Positions 18,299 to 27,078 of a stretch of DNA of 64,000 nt are shown here, piece after piece. The first letter of the stretch is position 1. Each line of letters begins with the position of its first letter. The position numbers and the translations under genes are program-made. Under the pieces are notes generated by a model. It was not told the origin of the DNA, searched no databases, and worked only from the letters and a program-made list of their open reading frames with translations. Where the stretch lies: assembly GCA_964344305.1 (NCBI GenBank), contig CAYFMT010000003.1, positions 1-64,000 of the forward strand, written 5' to 3'. This DNA is from JABMOV01 sp964344305 (lineage in GTDB: Bacteria > Fidelibacterota > Marinisomatia > Marinisomatales > JABMOV01).

Positions 18299-19933
18299 AT
18301 GGCAAACGCAAAACTCACTGTCCCAAAAGCTGTTAATGAACCCATTCGACCCTATGGAAAAGGTTCCCCGGAAAAATTATCCCTGAAAGCAACACTAAAT
18401 GATTTATCCAATCAAACTCTGGATATTCCCCTGATCATCAACGGTAAAGAGGTGAGAACAGGTAATATGGCACCTTGTGTCATGCCCCACAATCATTCCC
18501 ATGTGCTGGCCAATTATCATCTTGCAGGCAAGGATGAAGTCCAACAGGCCATCGAATCATCTCAACGAGCTTGGAAGGAATGGTCCACAACGCCCTGGGA
18601 GCACAGGGTGGCAGTGTTCAAGAAAATGGCATCACTGCTTCAGGGGCCATATCGTGATATACTCAATGCTGCTACCATGTTGAATGTGAGTAAAAATGTA
18701 TTTCAGGCTGAAATAGACGCGGCATGTGAGCTCATTGACTTTTTCAATTTTAATGCGTGGTATGCCCAGGAGATTTATGAGCAGCAACCCCCCTATTCTC
18801 CAGATGGTATGTGGAATACCGTGGAGCACAGACCCCTTGAAGGATTTGTATTCGCTGTAACTCCTTTTAATTTTGTCAGCATCGCTGGAAACCTCCCCAC
18901 TGCTCCCATTCTCATGGGGAATGTTGCGCTGTGGAAGCCTGCCTCATCAGCAGTATATCCAACCTATTTCCTGATGAAAATGTTTAAGGAAGCAGGATTA
19001 CCGGATGGTGTTTTGAATTTCATACCTGGTCCCGGTAGTAAAGTCGGACCAACTGTCATGGATGATTCAAATCTTGCCGGCGTTCATTTTACAGGTTCCA
19101 CAGCTGTATTCCAGAATATGTGGAGGACCATTGGATCCAATATCAATGCGTACAAATCCTATCCCCGGATTGTTGGTGAAACAGGAGGTAAAGATTTTTG
19201 TATTGCCCATGAATCCGCTGATTTGGATGGTCTTGTTACAGCGCTTATTAGAGGACCATTTGAGTACCAGGGACAAAAATGCTCTGCCCTTTCCCGTGCT
19301 TACCTGCCAAACACAATGTGGTCTAACATAAAGCAGCAGCTTCTGGATGAGTTAGGCACAATAACCATGGGAGATGTTGCAGATTTTTCGCATTTCATGA
19401 ACGCCGTTATAGATGAACCGGCATTTGACACTATTACTGGCTACATTGATTATGCAAAACAGGCATCCGATGCGGAAATCATCTTTGGAGGTGGATATGA
19501 TAAATCAGAAGGGTATTACATTGAGCCGACAGTTATTTTAACTGATAATCCACAATTCAAAACCATGGAAGAAGAAATATTTGGTCCGGTTTTAACCATC
19601 TTCCTGTACGATCCGGCAAAATGGACCAACACACTGAAACTGGTGGACGGTACATCGCCATATGCGCTGACAGGTTGTGTATTCGCAAATGACCGAACAG
19701 CGATCATTGAAGCGTCCAATGCTTTAACACATGCTGCCGGTAATTTCTATATCAATGATAAACCAACTGGAGCCGTGGTTGGTCAACAGCCATTTGGAGG
19801 CGGCAGAGCATCTGGAACGAATGATAAGGCCGGGTCCATGTTTAACCTGATTCGCTGGATATCTCAGCGAACTATTAAAGAGACCTTCGTACCCCCCACC
19901 AACTACAGATACCCGTTCATGGAAGAAAAATAA
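18299..19933 (+). CDS. pruA: L-glutamate gamma-semialdehyde (P5C) dehydrogenase
   Basis: 544 residues, ATG preceded by GAGGAG. It oxidises glutamate-gamma-semialdehyde to glutamate with NAD+, the second step of proline breakdown, and can also act in arginine/ornithine breakdown. The aldehyde dehydrogenase fold is clear: ATPFNF-like segment AVTPFNFVSIAGN, FTGSTAVFQ, catalytic glutamate in VGETGGKDF and catalytic cysteine in YQGQKCSALSRAY. Length and sequence match the monofunctional ALDH4-type enzyme. No proline dehydrogenase domain is fused and none is adjacent. It appears to be transcribed alone. Confidence 0.93.
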   Translation: MANAKLTVPKAVNEPIRPYGKGSPEKLSLKATLNDLSNQTLDIPLIINGKEVRTGNMAPCVMPHNHSHVLANYHLAGKDEVQQAIESSQRAWKEWSTTPWEHRVAVFKKMASLLQGPYRDILNAATMLNVSKNVFQAEIDAACELIDFFNFNAWYAQEIYEQQPPYSPDGMWNTVEHRPLEGFVFAVTPFNFVSIAGNLPTAPILMGNVALWKPASSAVYPTYFLMKMFKEAGLPDGVLNFIPGPGSKVGPTVMDDSNLAGVHFTGSTAVFQNMWRTIGSNINAYKSYPRIVGETGGKDFCIAHESADLDGLVTALIRGPFEYQGQKCSALSRAYLPNTMWSNIKQQLLDELGTITMGDVADFSHFMNAVIDEPAFDTITGYIDYAKQASDAEIIFGGGYDKSEGYYIEPTVILTDNPQFKTMEEEIFGPVLTIFLYDPAKWTNTLKLVDGTSPYALTGCVFANDRTAIIEASNALTHAAGNFYINDKPTGAVVGQQPFGGGRASGTNDKAGSMFNLIRWISQRTIKETFVPPTNYRYPFMEEK

Positions 19934-20051
19934 ATCATGTTGAAGTACCTGTTCCAACTCATCTCTTTCGAACAGACATTTGGTTTTAGTTAAATCCTAC
20001 GGATTATACACAGGACTTTGACTATTCAACTTTTTTGAAATGGAGATAAAA

Positions 20052-21368
20052 ATGAAACGAATTAAAACATTAATCATGGGAGCAGCTGGCAGGGACTTTC
20101 ACAATTTTAACCTGCTATATCGGGAAAATGAATCTGTCGAGGTAGTTGCATTCACAGCCACACAAATACCTGATATTGAAGGACGCACCTATCCGGTAGA
20201 ACTGTCAGGTCCACTCTACCCACAAGGTATCCCAATTCATGATGAATCGGATCTGGAAATGCTTATACATGACCTTGATGTTGAAGATGTGGTATTTGCC
20301 TATTCTGATATAGGCCATGAAGATGTGATGCATAAAGCATCCCGTGTTCTGGCTACCGGAGCCCATTTTAAGCTTTTAGGCTCAGAGCCCACCATGATAA
20401 AGTCCACAAAACCCGTTATAGGAATCGGAGCGGTTCGAACCGGATGTGGGAAAAGTCAAACCACACGGAAAGTTGCAGAAATTCTAAAGGCAGCCGGAAA
20501 AAAAGTAGCTGCCATCAGACACCCTATGCCCTATGGTGACCTGGCAAAGCAGAAGGTCCAGCGATTTGCCACGATCGAAGACCTGAAAAAACATGACTGT
20601 ACCATTGAAGAAATGGAAGAGTACGAACCGCACATTAATTCCGGAACCATTGTCTATGCTGGAGTAGATTATGAAGCCATCGTCCGTGAAGCGGAGAAAG
20701 AAGCTGACATCATCCTCTGGGATGGAGGGAACAACGATCTTCCATTCTATAAACCGGATCTCTACATCGTGGTGGCAGATCCGCATAGACCGGGTCATGA
20801 ATTGACCTACTACCCAGGGGAAACGAACCTGTTAATGGCGGATGTGGTCATCATTAATAAGATTGATACTGCCGATGTACAAGACATCGATGAAGTCCGA
20901 TGGAATATCCGAGAAGCCAATCCACATGCAATTATTGTTGAGGCCGCTTCACCAATCACAGTTGAAGACGGATCATTAATTTTTGGCAAAAAGGCGCTTG
21001 TTGTGGAAGATGGTCCTACCTTAACGCATGGTGAAATGCAATACGGAGCCGGTATGGTAGCCGCTGAAAAATACGGGGCTGCAGAAGTGGTAGATCCTCG
21101 TCCCTACACCGTGGGTAAAATCACTGAGACATTTGAAAAGTATCCTGACATAGGCGAATTATTACCTGCCATGGGATACGGCGATCAACAAATGAAAGAT
21201 CTGGAAACAACCATCGCCAATACTGAATGCGATGTGGTAATCATTGGAACACCTATTGATCTCAGACGGGTTGCTAAAATCGACCAGCCCTCTGTCAGGG
21301 TCACCTATGATCTTCAGGAAATCGGTACACCCGACCTTCAGGGAGTGCTGAAACCTTTCCTCGACTAG
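20052..21368 (+). CDS. Cyclic 2,3-diphosphoglycerate synthetase-like GTPase
   Basis: About 438 residues from the ATG at 20052, preceded by GGAG; an in-frame ATG at 20040 contains that ribosome-binding site. The N-terminal half begins MKRIKTLIMGAAGRDFHNF, an NAD-like fold. A P-loop follows (GIGAVRTGCGKSQTTRKVAEIL), then DGGNNDLPFYKPDLYIVV and an NKID motif (VIINKIDTADVQDIDE). This is the COG2403-type family that includes archaeal cyclic 2,3-diphosphoglycerate synthetase. In bacteria these genes often neighbour carbamate kinase, as here (12 bp downstream). The bacterial reaction is not established, so the substrate is left open. Confidence 0.82.
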   Translation: MKRIKTLIMGAAGRDFHNFNLLYRENESVEVVAFTATQIPDIEGRTYPVELSGPLYPQGIPIHDESDLEMLIHDLDVEDVVFAYSDIGHEDVMHKASRVLATGAHFKLLGSEPTMIKSTKPVIGIGAVRTGCGKSQTTRKVAEILKAAGKKVAAIRHPMPYGDLAKQKVQRFATIEDLKKHDCTIEEMEEYEPHINSGTIVYAGVDYEAIVREAEKEADIILWDGGNNDLPFYKPDLYIVVADPHRPGHELTYYPGETNLLMADVVIINKIDTADVQDIDEVRWNIREANPHAIIVEAASPITVEDGSLIFGKKALVVEDGPTLTHGEMQYGAGMVAAEKYGAAEVVDPRPYTVGKITETFEKYPDIGELLPAMGYGDQQMKDLETTIANTECDVVIIGTPIDLRRVAKIDQPSVRVTYDLQEIGTPDLQGVLKPFLD

Positions 21369-21380
21369 CACCACACGTTC

Positions 21381-22337
21381 ATGCGCCCAAATAGGACAGT
21401 CATGATAGCTCTGGGTGGGAATGCCCTTTCGCCAAGGGGTACAACGGGGGATATTCCCACCCAGTTCGCTCACACCCGGAAAAGCATGAAAGCCATCATG
21501 CATTTCGTGGATTTCGATTACAATATCTGTATCACCCATGGTAATGGTCCTCAGGTAGGTGATGAATTATTACGAATGGACCTGACCCATGAAACGGTTC
21601 CATCTCTTCCCCTGGGTGTTTGTGTAGCAGGGACTCAAGGCACCATTGGATACATGATTCAGCAATCTCTTCAAAATAGTTTGAAGCAGGCCCAGGTAGA
21701 TCGAGAAGTGGTGACACTTGTGACTCAGGTGGTTGTGGATAAGGATGACCCATCTATACAGAACCCAGCGAAATTTGTTGGACAGAGATATACAGCAGAT
21801 GAAGCAGTTCGTATGTCCGAAAAATTCGGATGGACGGTTAAGGAACAAAATCAGGGCGAATGGCGTCGGGTCGTACCTTCCCCCTTACCCAGATACATCA
21901 TGCATGGATACAGTACTAAAACCCTTGTGGATCACGGGACGATAGTGCTCTGTGCCGGTGGAGGTGGGATACCAGTGTATTATCAGGATGGATCTGTACT
22001 TGAAGGATTAGATGCGGTTATCGATAAGGACCTTGCTGCGGCTCTTATGGGCAGAATCATCAAATCACATGAACTCTGGATTATTACAGATATTGAATAT
22101 GCCTACCTCGATTTCAATACACCAAATCAGAGACCAATCAGACGCTGTACTGTCACAGAAGCGGAGCAATATTTAGAAGATGGACAGTTTCAGAAAGGCA
22201 GCATGGCACCTAAATTTGAGGCTGCTATTTATTTCTTAAAACATCACGGTGAGAAAGTGATCATTACATCCATTTCACACGTGAAAGAAGCAATTGTTGG
22301 ACGATCAGGTACGACTATCGTTCGAGATCGTGCATAA
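21381..22337 (+). CDS. arcC: Carbamate kinase
   Basis: 318 residues, amino-acid-kinase fold. It interconverts carbamoyl phosphate + ADP and carbamate + ATP. Visible motifs are VMIALGGNALSPRG, THGNGPQVGDELL, CAGGGGIPVYYQDG, DKDLAAALMG and the C-terminal GSMAPKFEAAIYF. I keep the ATG at 21381 because the first beta strand needs residues before IALGGNAL; ATG 21402 is an alternative. No ornithine carbamoyltransferase or arginine deiminase is nearby. Its partner is instead the GTPase gene just upstream. Confidence 0.93.
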   Translation: MRPNRTVMIALGGNALSPRGTTGDIPTQFAHTRKSMKAIMHFVDFDYNICITHGNGPQVGDELLRMDLTHETVPSLPLGVCVAGTQGTIGYMIQQSLQNSLKQAQVDREVVTLVTQVVVDKDDPSIQNPAKFVGQRYTADEAVRMSEKFGWTVKEQNQGEWRRVVPSPLPRYIMHGYSTKTLVDHGTIVLCAGGGGIPVYYQDGSVLEGLDAVIDKDLAAALMGRIIKSHELWIITDIEYAYLDFNTPNQRPIRRCTVTEAEQYLEDGQFQKGSMAPKFEAAIYFLKHHGEKVIITSISHVKEAIVGRSGTTIVRDRA

Positions 22338-22349
22338 AAGGAGTTTTTG

Positions 22350-23522
22350 TTGAAAATACACGAATACCAGGGAAAAGATATTTTTCGACAGTTTCAGGTG
22401 AATGTACCTAGAGGTTATCCGGCTTTTTCTGTAGACGAAGCAGTTGACAAAGCCAAGCAACTGGAGGGATTTCCAGTAGTAGTGAAGGCACAAATTCATG
22501 CAGGGGGACGTGGAAAAGGTGGCGGTGTAAAACTTGCACATTCCATTGAAGAGGTCCGGGAACTGGCGAAATCCATATTAGGAATGCAGCTTGTAACCCA
22601 TCAGACTGGACCGGAAGGAAAACAGGTTCAGCGACTGCTTATAGAATCCGGGGTTGGAATTGAGCGAGAACTGTATGCAGGGATTGTTCTGGATCGCGCT
22701 TCCAAAAAGGATGTTTTCATGGTCTCCACTGAGGGAGGAATGGAAATTGAAAAAGTTGCAGAAGAAACGCCCGAGAGGATCGTAAAACAATGGATTGATC
22801 CGGGATTGGGATTAACCGCTTTCCAGGCCAGGGAACTGGCATTCTCCCTGGGATTGTCCGGTGTACAGGTGAAACATGCTGTGAAAATATTCCTTGCACT
22901 TTGGAATGTCTACAGGGATAAGGATTGTTCCCTCATTGAGATTAATCCACTTGTGGTAACCAATGATGATGACGTAATTGCTTTGGATGCAAAGATCAAT
23001 TTCGATGATAATGCGCTTTACAGGCAAAAAGGACTGATTGATCTTCGTGATTTATCCGAAGAGGATGATGCAGAAGTGGAAGCCAGTCGATTCAATCTGA
23101 ATTATATCAAACTGGATGGCAATGTTGGTTGCATGGTCAATGGAGCCGGTCTGGCTATGGGGACAATGGACATAATTAAATTGAGTGGGGGTGAACCTGC
23201 AAACTTCCTGGATGTCGGTGGTGTCGCTAATCCAGAGACGGTTGCCAACGGGTTCAAGATTATTCTTTCTGACCCTAACGTTAAGTCAATCCTCATAAAT
23301 ATTTTTGGGGGTATTGTCCGTTGTGACCGTGTTGCTCAGGGAGTCATTGATGCCATGCAGACAGTTCAGGTTGATGTACCTGTAGTGGTTCGACTTGAAG
23401 GAACAAATGCAAAGGAAGCTGCTGAATTATTGGAAAGGTCACCTTTGGATTTCATTGTGGCAACCAGCTTGAGTGATGCTGCGGAAAAAGCAGTTATAGC
23501 AGCGAAAGGAGGTGTATCATGA
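22350..23522 (+). CDS. sucC: Succinyl-CoA ligase (ADP/GDP-forming) beta subunit
   Basis: 390 residues from the second of two tandem TTG codons (22350). It is favoured over 22347 by spacing to AAAGGAG and because it gives the family start MKIHEYQGKDIF. The ATP-grasp domain is seen in VVKAQIHAGGRGKGGGVKLA and SLIEINPLVV, followed by the CoA-ligase domain with GAGLAMGTMDIIK and INIFGGIVRCD. With SucD it converts succinyl-CoA to succinate while forming ATP or GTP in the TCA cycle. It overlaps sucD by four bases. Confidence 0.96.
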   Translation: MKIHEYQGKDIFRQFQVNVPRGYPAFSVDEAVDKAKQLEGFPVVVKAQIHAGGRGKGGGVKLAHSIEEVRELAKSILGMQLVTHQTGPEGKQVQRLLIESGVGIERELYAGIVLDRASKKDVFMVSTEGGMEIEKVAEETPERIVKQWIDPGLGLTAFQARELAFSLGLSGVQVKHAVKIFLALWNVYRDKDCSLIEINPLVVTNDDDVIALDAKINFDDNALYRQKGLIDLRDLSEEDDAEVEASRFNLNYIKLDGNVGCMVNGAGLAMGTMDIIKLSGGEPANFLDVGGVANPETVANGFKIILSDPNVKSILINIFGGIVRCDRVAQGVIDAMQTVQVDVPVVVRLEGTNAKEAAELLERSPLDFIVATSLSDAAEKAVIAAKGGVS

Positions 23523-24391
23523 GTGTACTGGTAAATAATGATACACGATTAATCATCCAGGGATTTACTGGTCAGGAAGGCACATTTCATGGGGCACAGA
23601 TGATCGATTACGGTACAAACGTAGTTGGTGGTGTCACACCGAATAAAGGGAGAACCCATCACCTGGATGTACCGGTATTCAATACAGTTCTGGAAGCAAA
23701 AAAATCCACAGACGCAAATACATCAGTGATTTTTGTTCCACCTGCTTTTGCAGCCGATGCAATCATGGAATCGGTGGCAGCAGATCTGGAACTTGTCATT
23801 TGTATAACCGAGGGAATTCCAACGAGAGATATGATCATTGTAAATGATTTCATGCAGGGATCAAACACTCGACTGGTGGGTCCAAACTGCCCTGGAGTAA
23901 TTTCCCCTGGACAGGCAAAAATTGGCATTATGCCTGGATTTATTCATTCACCGGGACACATAGGTATTATGTCTCGATCAGGCACATTAACCTATGAAGC
24001 TGTTCATCAAATCAGTGAATTTGGAATGGGGCAGTCAACCGTTATCGGAATCGGTGGAGATCCAATAATTGGAACAAATTTTATAGATATGCTGGATTTG
24101 TTTTCCAGGGATGACGATACACACGGCGTGTTGATGATTGGGGAAATCGGTGGTACAGCCGAAGAAGAAGCTGCCCAGTGGGTTGTGGACAATTCATTTA
24201 GTAAGCCAATTGTCTCATTCATTGCAGGTCAAACAGCACCCCCAGGAAGACGAATGGGACATGCAGGTGCCATTATTGCAGGTGGTAAAGGAACGGCGTC
24301 TGAAAAAATGACCGCTCTCCAACAAGCGGGGATTACTGTTGTAAAAAGTCCCGCAGAAATTGGCCAGGCCATGGCGTCACAATTAAAATAA
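23519..24391 (+). CDS. sucD: Succinyl-CoA ligase alpha subunit
   Basis: 290 residues. An N-terminal CoA-binding Rossmann domain (IQGFTGQEGTFHGAQM, GPNCPGVISPG) and a C-terminal ligase domain are present. The active-site phosphohistidine is in GRRMGHAGAIIAGGKGTA. The start lies in a GGAGGTGTATC context inside the end of sucC. It forms the heteromer with SucC. ndk follows 31 bp later and can rebalance the nucleoside triphosphate product. Confidence 0.97.
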   Translation: MSVLVNNDTRLIIQGFTGQEGTFHGAQMIDYGTNVVGGVTPNKGRTHHLDVPVFNTVLEAKKSTDANTSVIFVPPAFAADAIMESVAADLELVICITEGIPTRDMIIVNDFMQGSNTRLVGPNCPGVISPGQAKIGIMPGFIHSPGHIGIMSRSGTLTYEAVHQISEFGMGQSTVIGIGGDPIIGTNFIDMLDLFSRDDDTHGVLMIGEIGGTAEEEAAQWVVDNSFSKPIVSFIAGQTAPPGRRMGHAGAIIAGGKGTASEKMTALQQAGITVVKSPAEIGQAMASQLK

Positions 24392-24422
24392 TCTAGACAA
24401 AAAACAATTACAGGAGTTATTA

Positions 24423-24848
24423 GTGGGAAACAGAACATTTGCTATCATCAAACCAGATGCAGTAAAAAATGGATATACCGGCAAGATTTATGACCGGATT
24501 ATCCAGGCAGGATTTACCATCCTTGGAGCTAAACTTATTCGAATGACAAAATCACAGGCAGAAGGATTTTATGCTGTACACAAAGAGCGTCCGTTCTATG
24601 GTGAATTGACAACATTTATGTCCTCAGGACAAAGCATGGTCCTTGCTCTTGAAAAGGATGATGCTGTAGCCGAATGGCGCACAACAATCGGAGCAACCAA
24701 CCCCGATGAAGCTGCAGAAGGAACCATTCGAAAAGATTTTGCCACCAGCCTAGGTGAGAATGCAGTTCATGGATCTGACAGTGATGAGAATGCCCGTTTA
24801 GAGATTTCTTTTTTCTTTTCAGATTCAGAATTAATCGCCAACAGGTAA
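24423..24848 (+). CDS. ndk: Nucleoside diphosphate kinase
   Basis: 141 residues with a GTG start after CAGGAGTTATTA. It transfers the gamma phosphate between nucleoside triphosphates and diphosphates through a phosphohistidine. The opening RTFAIIKPDAVKNG and the active-site segment NAVHGSDSDENA are diagnostic. Its position behind sucCD suggests functional coupling (GTP to ATP). This coupling is an inference from order only. Confidence 0.97.
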   Translation: MGNRTFAIIKPDAVKNGYTGKIYDRIIQAGFTILGAKLIRMTKSQAEGFYAVHKERPFYGELTTFMSSGQSMVLALEKDDAVAEWRTTIGATNPDEAAEGTIRKDFATSLGENAVHGSDSDENARLEISFFFSDSELIANR

Positions 24849-24869
24849 TCACAGAAGAATATTTGCATT

Positions 24870-24915
24870 TTTCCTCTCTAGAATCCAAATTTAAGTGATT
24901 ATATCAGAGAGGAAA
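24870..24915 (+). promoter_or_regulatory. Hairpin that could mask the SPOR-lipoprotein ribosome-binding site
   Basis: TTTCCTCTCT at 24870-24879 is a perfect 10-bp complement of AGAGAGGAAA at 24906-24915. The right arm contains the purine-rich Shine-Dalgarno sequence for the TTG start at 24923. The loop is 26 bases and AT-rich. Folding in the mRNA would hide the ribosome-binding site. There is no T run after it, so it is not a normal terminator. Confidence 0.5.
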
Positions 24916-24922
24916 TCAGACC

Positions 24923-25720
24923 TTGAAGTTCGTTCAAACCATATCGCTTCTTTTATTATTCACTCTAATTATTTCCTGTGGTGGACAATCAGAAACAGGG
25001 ATGGTAGGAGAATCCATCACGCTGGTTGCTGAATCAGGTGAAACTGGCGAGGATTTAGAATTCTCGTGGGATATCCTTGAACAGCCCTCTACCAGCTGGA
25101 TCACGGTCAATGATTTGCAGTATTCTGAAGATCACATGTCTGCCACTTTTATTCCCGATGAACCAGGAACTTATGTGTTCTCTGTTGCCATATCTCAATA
25201 TGGGGATGAAGTCTCAAATCAATCCTTTTCATATGAAATTGAATTGGGTGAAGATGGGTCGGATTATGACGAAGAACTCACTGAAGTAACAGAAGAAGAA
25301 TGGCTTGAATCCACACCAGAAGAACCTGAAATACCAGTCGAAATTCCTGAACCTGAATTTGAGGAGAGAGTTGAGCCTGAGAAAGTTGTGGTGAAAGAAA
25401 CGCCACCTCCTCCCCCGCCACCAAAACCAGTCAAGCGCGTGGTACCAGGTTCAACCATACCAGTGGATAAAAGCAGATTTACTATACAGGTTGCTTCTCG
25501 TAAAATGCTGGTTGATGCTGAAAAGGTTGCATCCGATCTCATTAATGCAGGTTTTGACGCTTATATTCAAAAAGCATATTTCATGGAAACGGATCAAATC
25601 TGGTATCGTGTTCGTGTTGGTAGTTATGATGACATGGATATCGCCCAGTCCGTCGCCTCATCCATTGCAGATTCCTACAATCTTGCTACATGGATTGATC
25701 ATGTTAGAATTGAACAATAA
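24923..25720 (+). CDS. SPOR-domain lipoprotein
   Basis: 265 residues, TTG start. A lipoprotein signal peptide ends in LIISC at about residue 19. Residues about 25-110 form a beta-rich Ig/PKD-like domain (ESITLVAESGETG). A proline- and glutamate-rich linker follows, including a PPPPPPPKP run near residue 160. The C-terminal 75 residues are a SPOR domain (RFTIQVASRKMLVDAEKVA, WYRVRVGSYDD). SPOR domains bind septal glycan stripped of stem peptides, so a role at the division site or in envelope constriction is likely. A hairpin may control its translation. Confidence 0.85.
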   Translation: MKFVQTISLLLLFTLIISCGGQSETGMVGESITLVAESGETGEDLEFSWDILEQPSTSWITVNDLQYSEDHMSATFIPDEPGTYVFSVAISQYGDEVSNQSFSYEIELGEDGSDYDEELTEVTEEEWLESTPEEPEIPVEIPEPEFEERVEPEKVVVKETPPPPPPPKPVKRVVPGSTIPVDKSRFTIQVASRKMLVDAEKVASDLINAGFDAYIQKAYFMETDQIWYRVRVGSYDDMDIAQSVASSIADSYNLATWIDHVRIEQ

Positions 25721-25738
25721 AATTATCAGGAGATAACA

Positions 25739-26992
25739 ATGGGACCAATGAAACTCTACTTTGATGTTAGAGATATTTTCCGTGCACCTCGTATGGCTCT
25801 AAGTGGGAAGAAAATTTTTATTTTTACAGCAGCCAGCTTCATTGGTTATGTTGCATATTGGCTTTTGGCATATTTTGCTTTAGGGGTTTCTGGCACTGGG
25901 TTTAGCATTGCCTGGTCCACATACGGATTATACCCCTTTATTGGATGCAGTATCCTGACACTCTTTGGTAAAATTCTATACTGGATTGGAACCCTTATAC
26001 TCTTTTATGCTATCAGCCTGGCATGTACCGCGGTGGCCCGCGTTACCTATAAGCAGTTTAAGGGGGATGAATTCTATTCTGCCGGGGATGCATTCAAATT
26101 TGTTAAGAAACTCTGGCATCCCATTGTATTTACATGGGTTTCATTTGTACTAATAATCCTTGTGTTTCTGATGGGCGCAGCGGTTTTTGCACTATTTGGT
26201 TATATTCCATATATCGGTGAATTCCTCTTTGCAATTCCTTACCTGATGTATTTCTTTGGATCGCTGTTTGTAGTGTACACTGCAGTCGTATTTCTTATCT
26301 CATTCATTTATACACCAGCAATTGTTGCTATTTATGAAGAAGATACCATGGGATCTGTATTTCAGAGCTATTCACTAACCTGGTCTCAACCATGGCGAAT
26401 CCTGCTATATCATGGTATTCTCATTCCAATTGCCATGCTGGGCATCTATCTGTTCAAATATTTCTGGTTTGCGAGTTACAAACTGGTCAATGCAGTCTTT
26501 GGGATGGAATGGGTCCAATCTTTGTTTGGATTGAACTGGTTCACCAGTGGAAAACTGGCCGATATTGCTAATTGGGCATGGACGACAGTAAACCCATATT
26601 CATTGTGCGTAAAAGATGCTGGGTGTGCTTCATCCCATTGTTGCAATGAATGGAGTTGTTGTACATGGTTTGACATGAGTGTGGTAAAAGCGGATATCAC
26701 TCTCAATGGTACTGAATACATTGCCGGTATTATCCTGGCCTTTTTCCTTTTCCTATTGGTATTGTCTGTCATCAGCTACGGGCTTTCCATTTTGTCTGTA
26801 GGTGAAGCTCTCATGTTCGTCATATTCAAGAAGAAGTCAGATGATGATAATCTCCTTGAACGCAAGGATGAAGAAGACCTTGAAGAAGAGGATGACGATG
26901 AGTTCGCCGATGAATCAGAACTGGATGAAAATGAGGAATCATCAGAAGAAAACGAGACGTCTGATCCTGACGAGGTATCCAAAGACAGTTAA
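25739..26992 (+). CDS. Polytopic membrane protein with Cys-rich loop and acidic tail
   Basis: 417 residues, ATG after AGGAG. Hydrophobic segments lie at about 26-50, 62-100, 128-156, 162-196, 220-243 and 327-360. Between the last two is an extramembrane loop with six cysteines in 19 residues (C290, C296, C301, C302, C307, C308). The C-terminal 50 residues are almost entirely D, E, S and N, giving a long acidic tail. I do not recognise the family with certainty. It follows the SPOR lipoprotein by 18 bp, so the two probably form an operon. An envelope function is likely but unknown. Confidence 0.6.
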   Translation: MGPMKLYFDVRDIFRAPRMALSGKKIFIFTAASFIGYVAYWLLAYFALGVSGTGFSIAWSTYGLYPFIGCSILTLFGKILYWIGTLILFYAISLACTAVARVTYKQFKGDEFYSAGDAFKFVKKLWHPIVFTWVSFVLIILVFLMGAAVFALFGYIPYIGEFLFAIPYLMYFFGSLFVVYTAVVFLISFIYTPAIVAIYEEDTMGSVFQSYSLTWSQPWRILLYHGILIPIAMLGIYLFKYFWFASYKLVNAVFGMEWVQSLFGLNWFTSGKLADIANWAWTTVNPYSLCVKDAGCASSHCCNEWSCCTWFDMSVVKADITLNGTEYIAGIILAFFLFLLVLSVISYGLSILSVGEALMFVIFKKKSDDDNLLERKDEEDLEEEDDDEFADESELDENEESSEENETSDPDEVSKDS

Positions 26993-27078
26993 GGGTTTAT
27001 CTGTCTCATAATACTGGATTTATTCCATTTTTATCCCTTGGATAGACTTTGAACATTTTTTACTTTTCCGGGCTTTAA

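Noticed and set aside
19934..20051. Possible terminator after pruA
   Set aside because: Only 4-5-bp stems could be found (for example TTGA-CTAT-TCAA before a T run); not above chance.
25264..25542. Serine/glycine-rich minus-strand open frame opposite the SPOR lipoprotein
   Set aside because: It is the mirror of the proline/glutamate-rich linker of the real gene; composition bias explains the open frame.
26776..26982. Serine-rich minus-strand open frame opposite the acidic tail
   Set aside because: It arises from GAA/GAT codons of the acidic tail read in reverse; no start signal.
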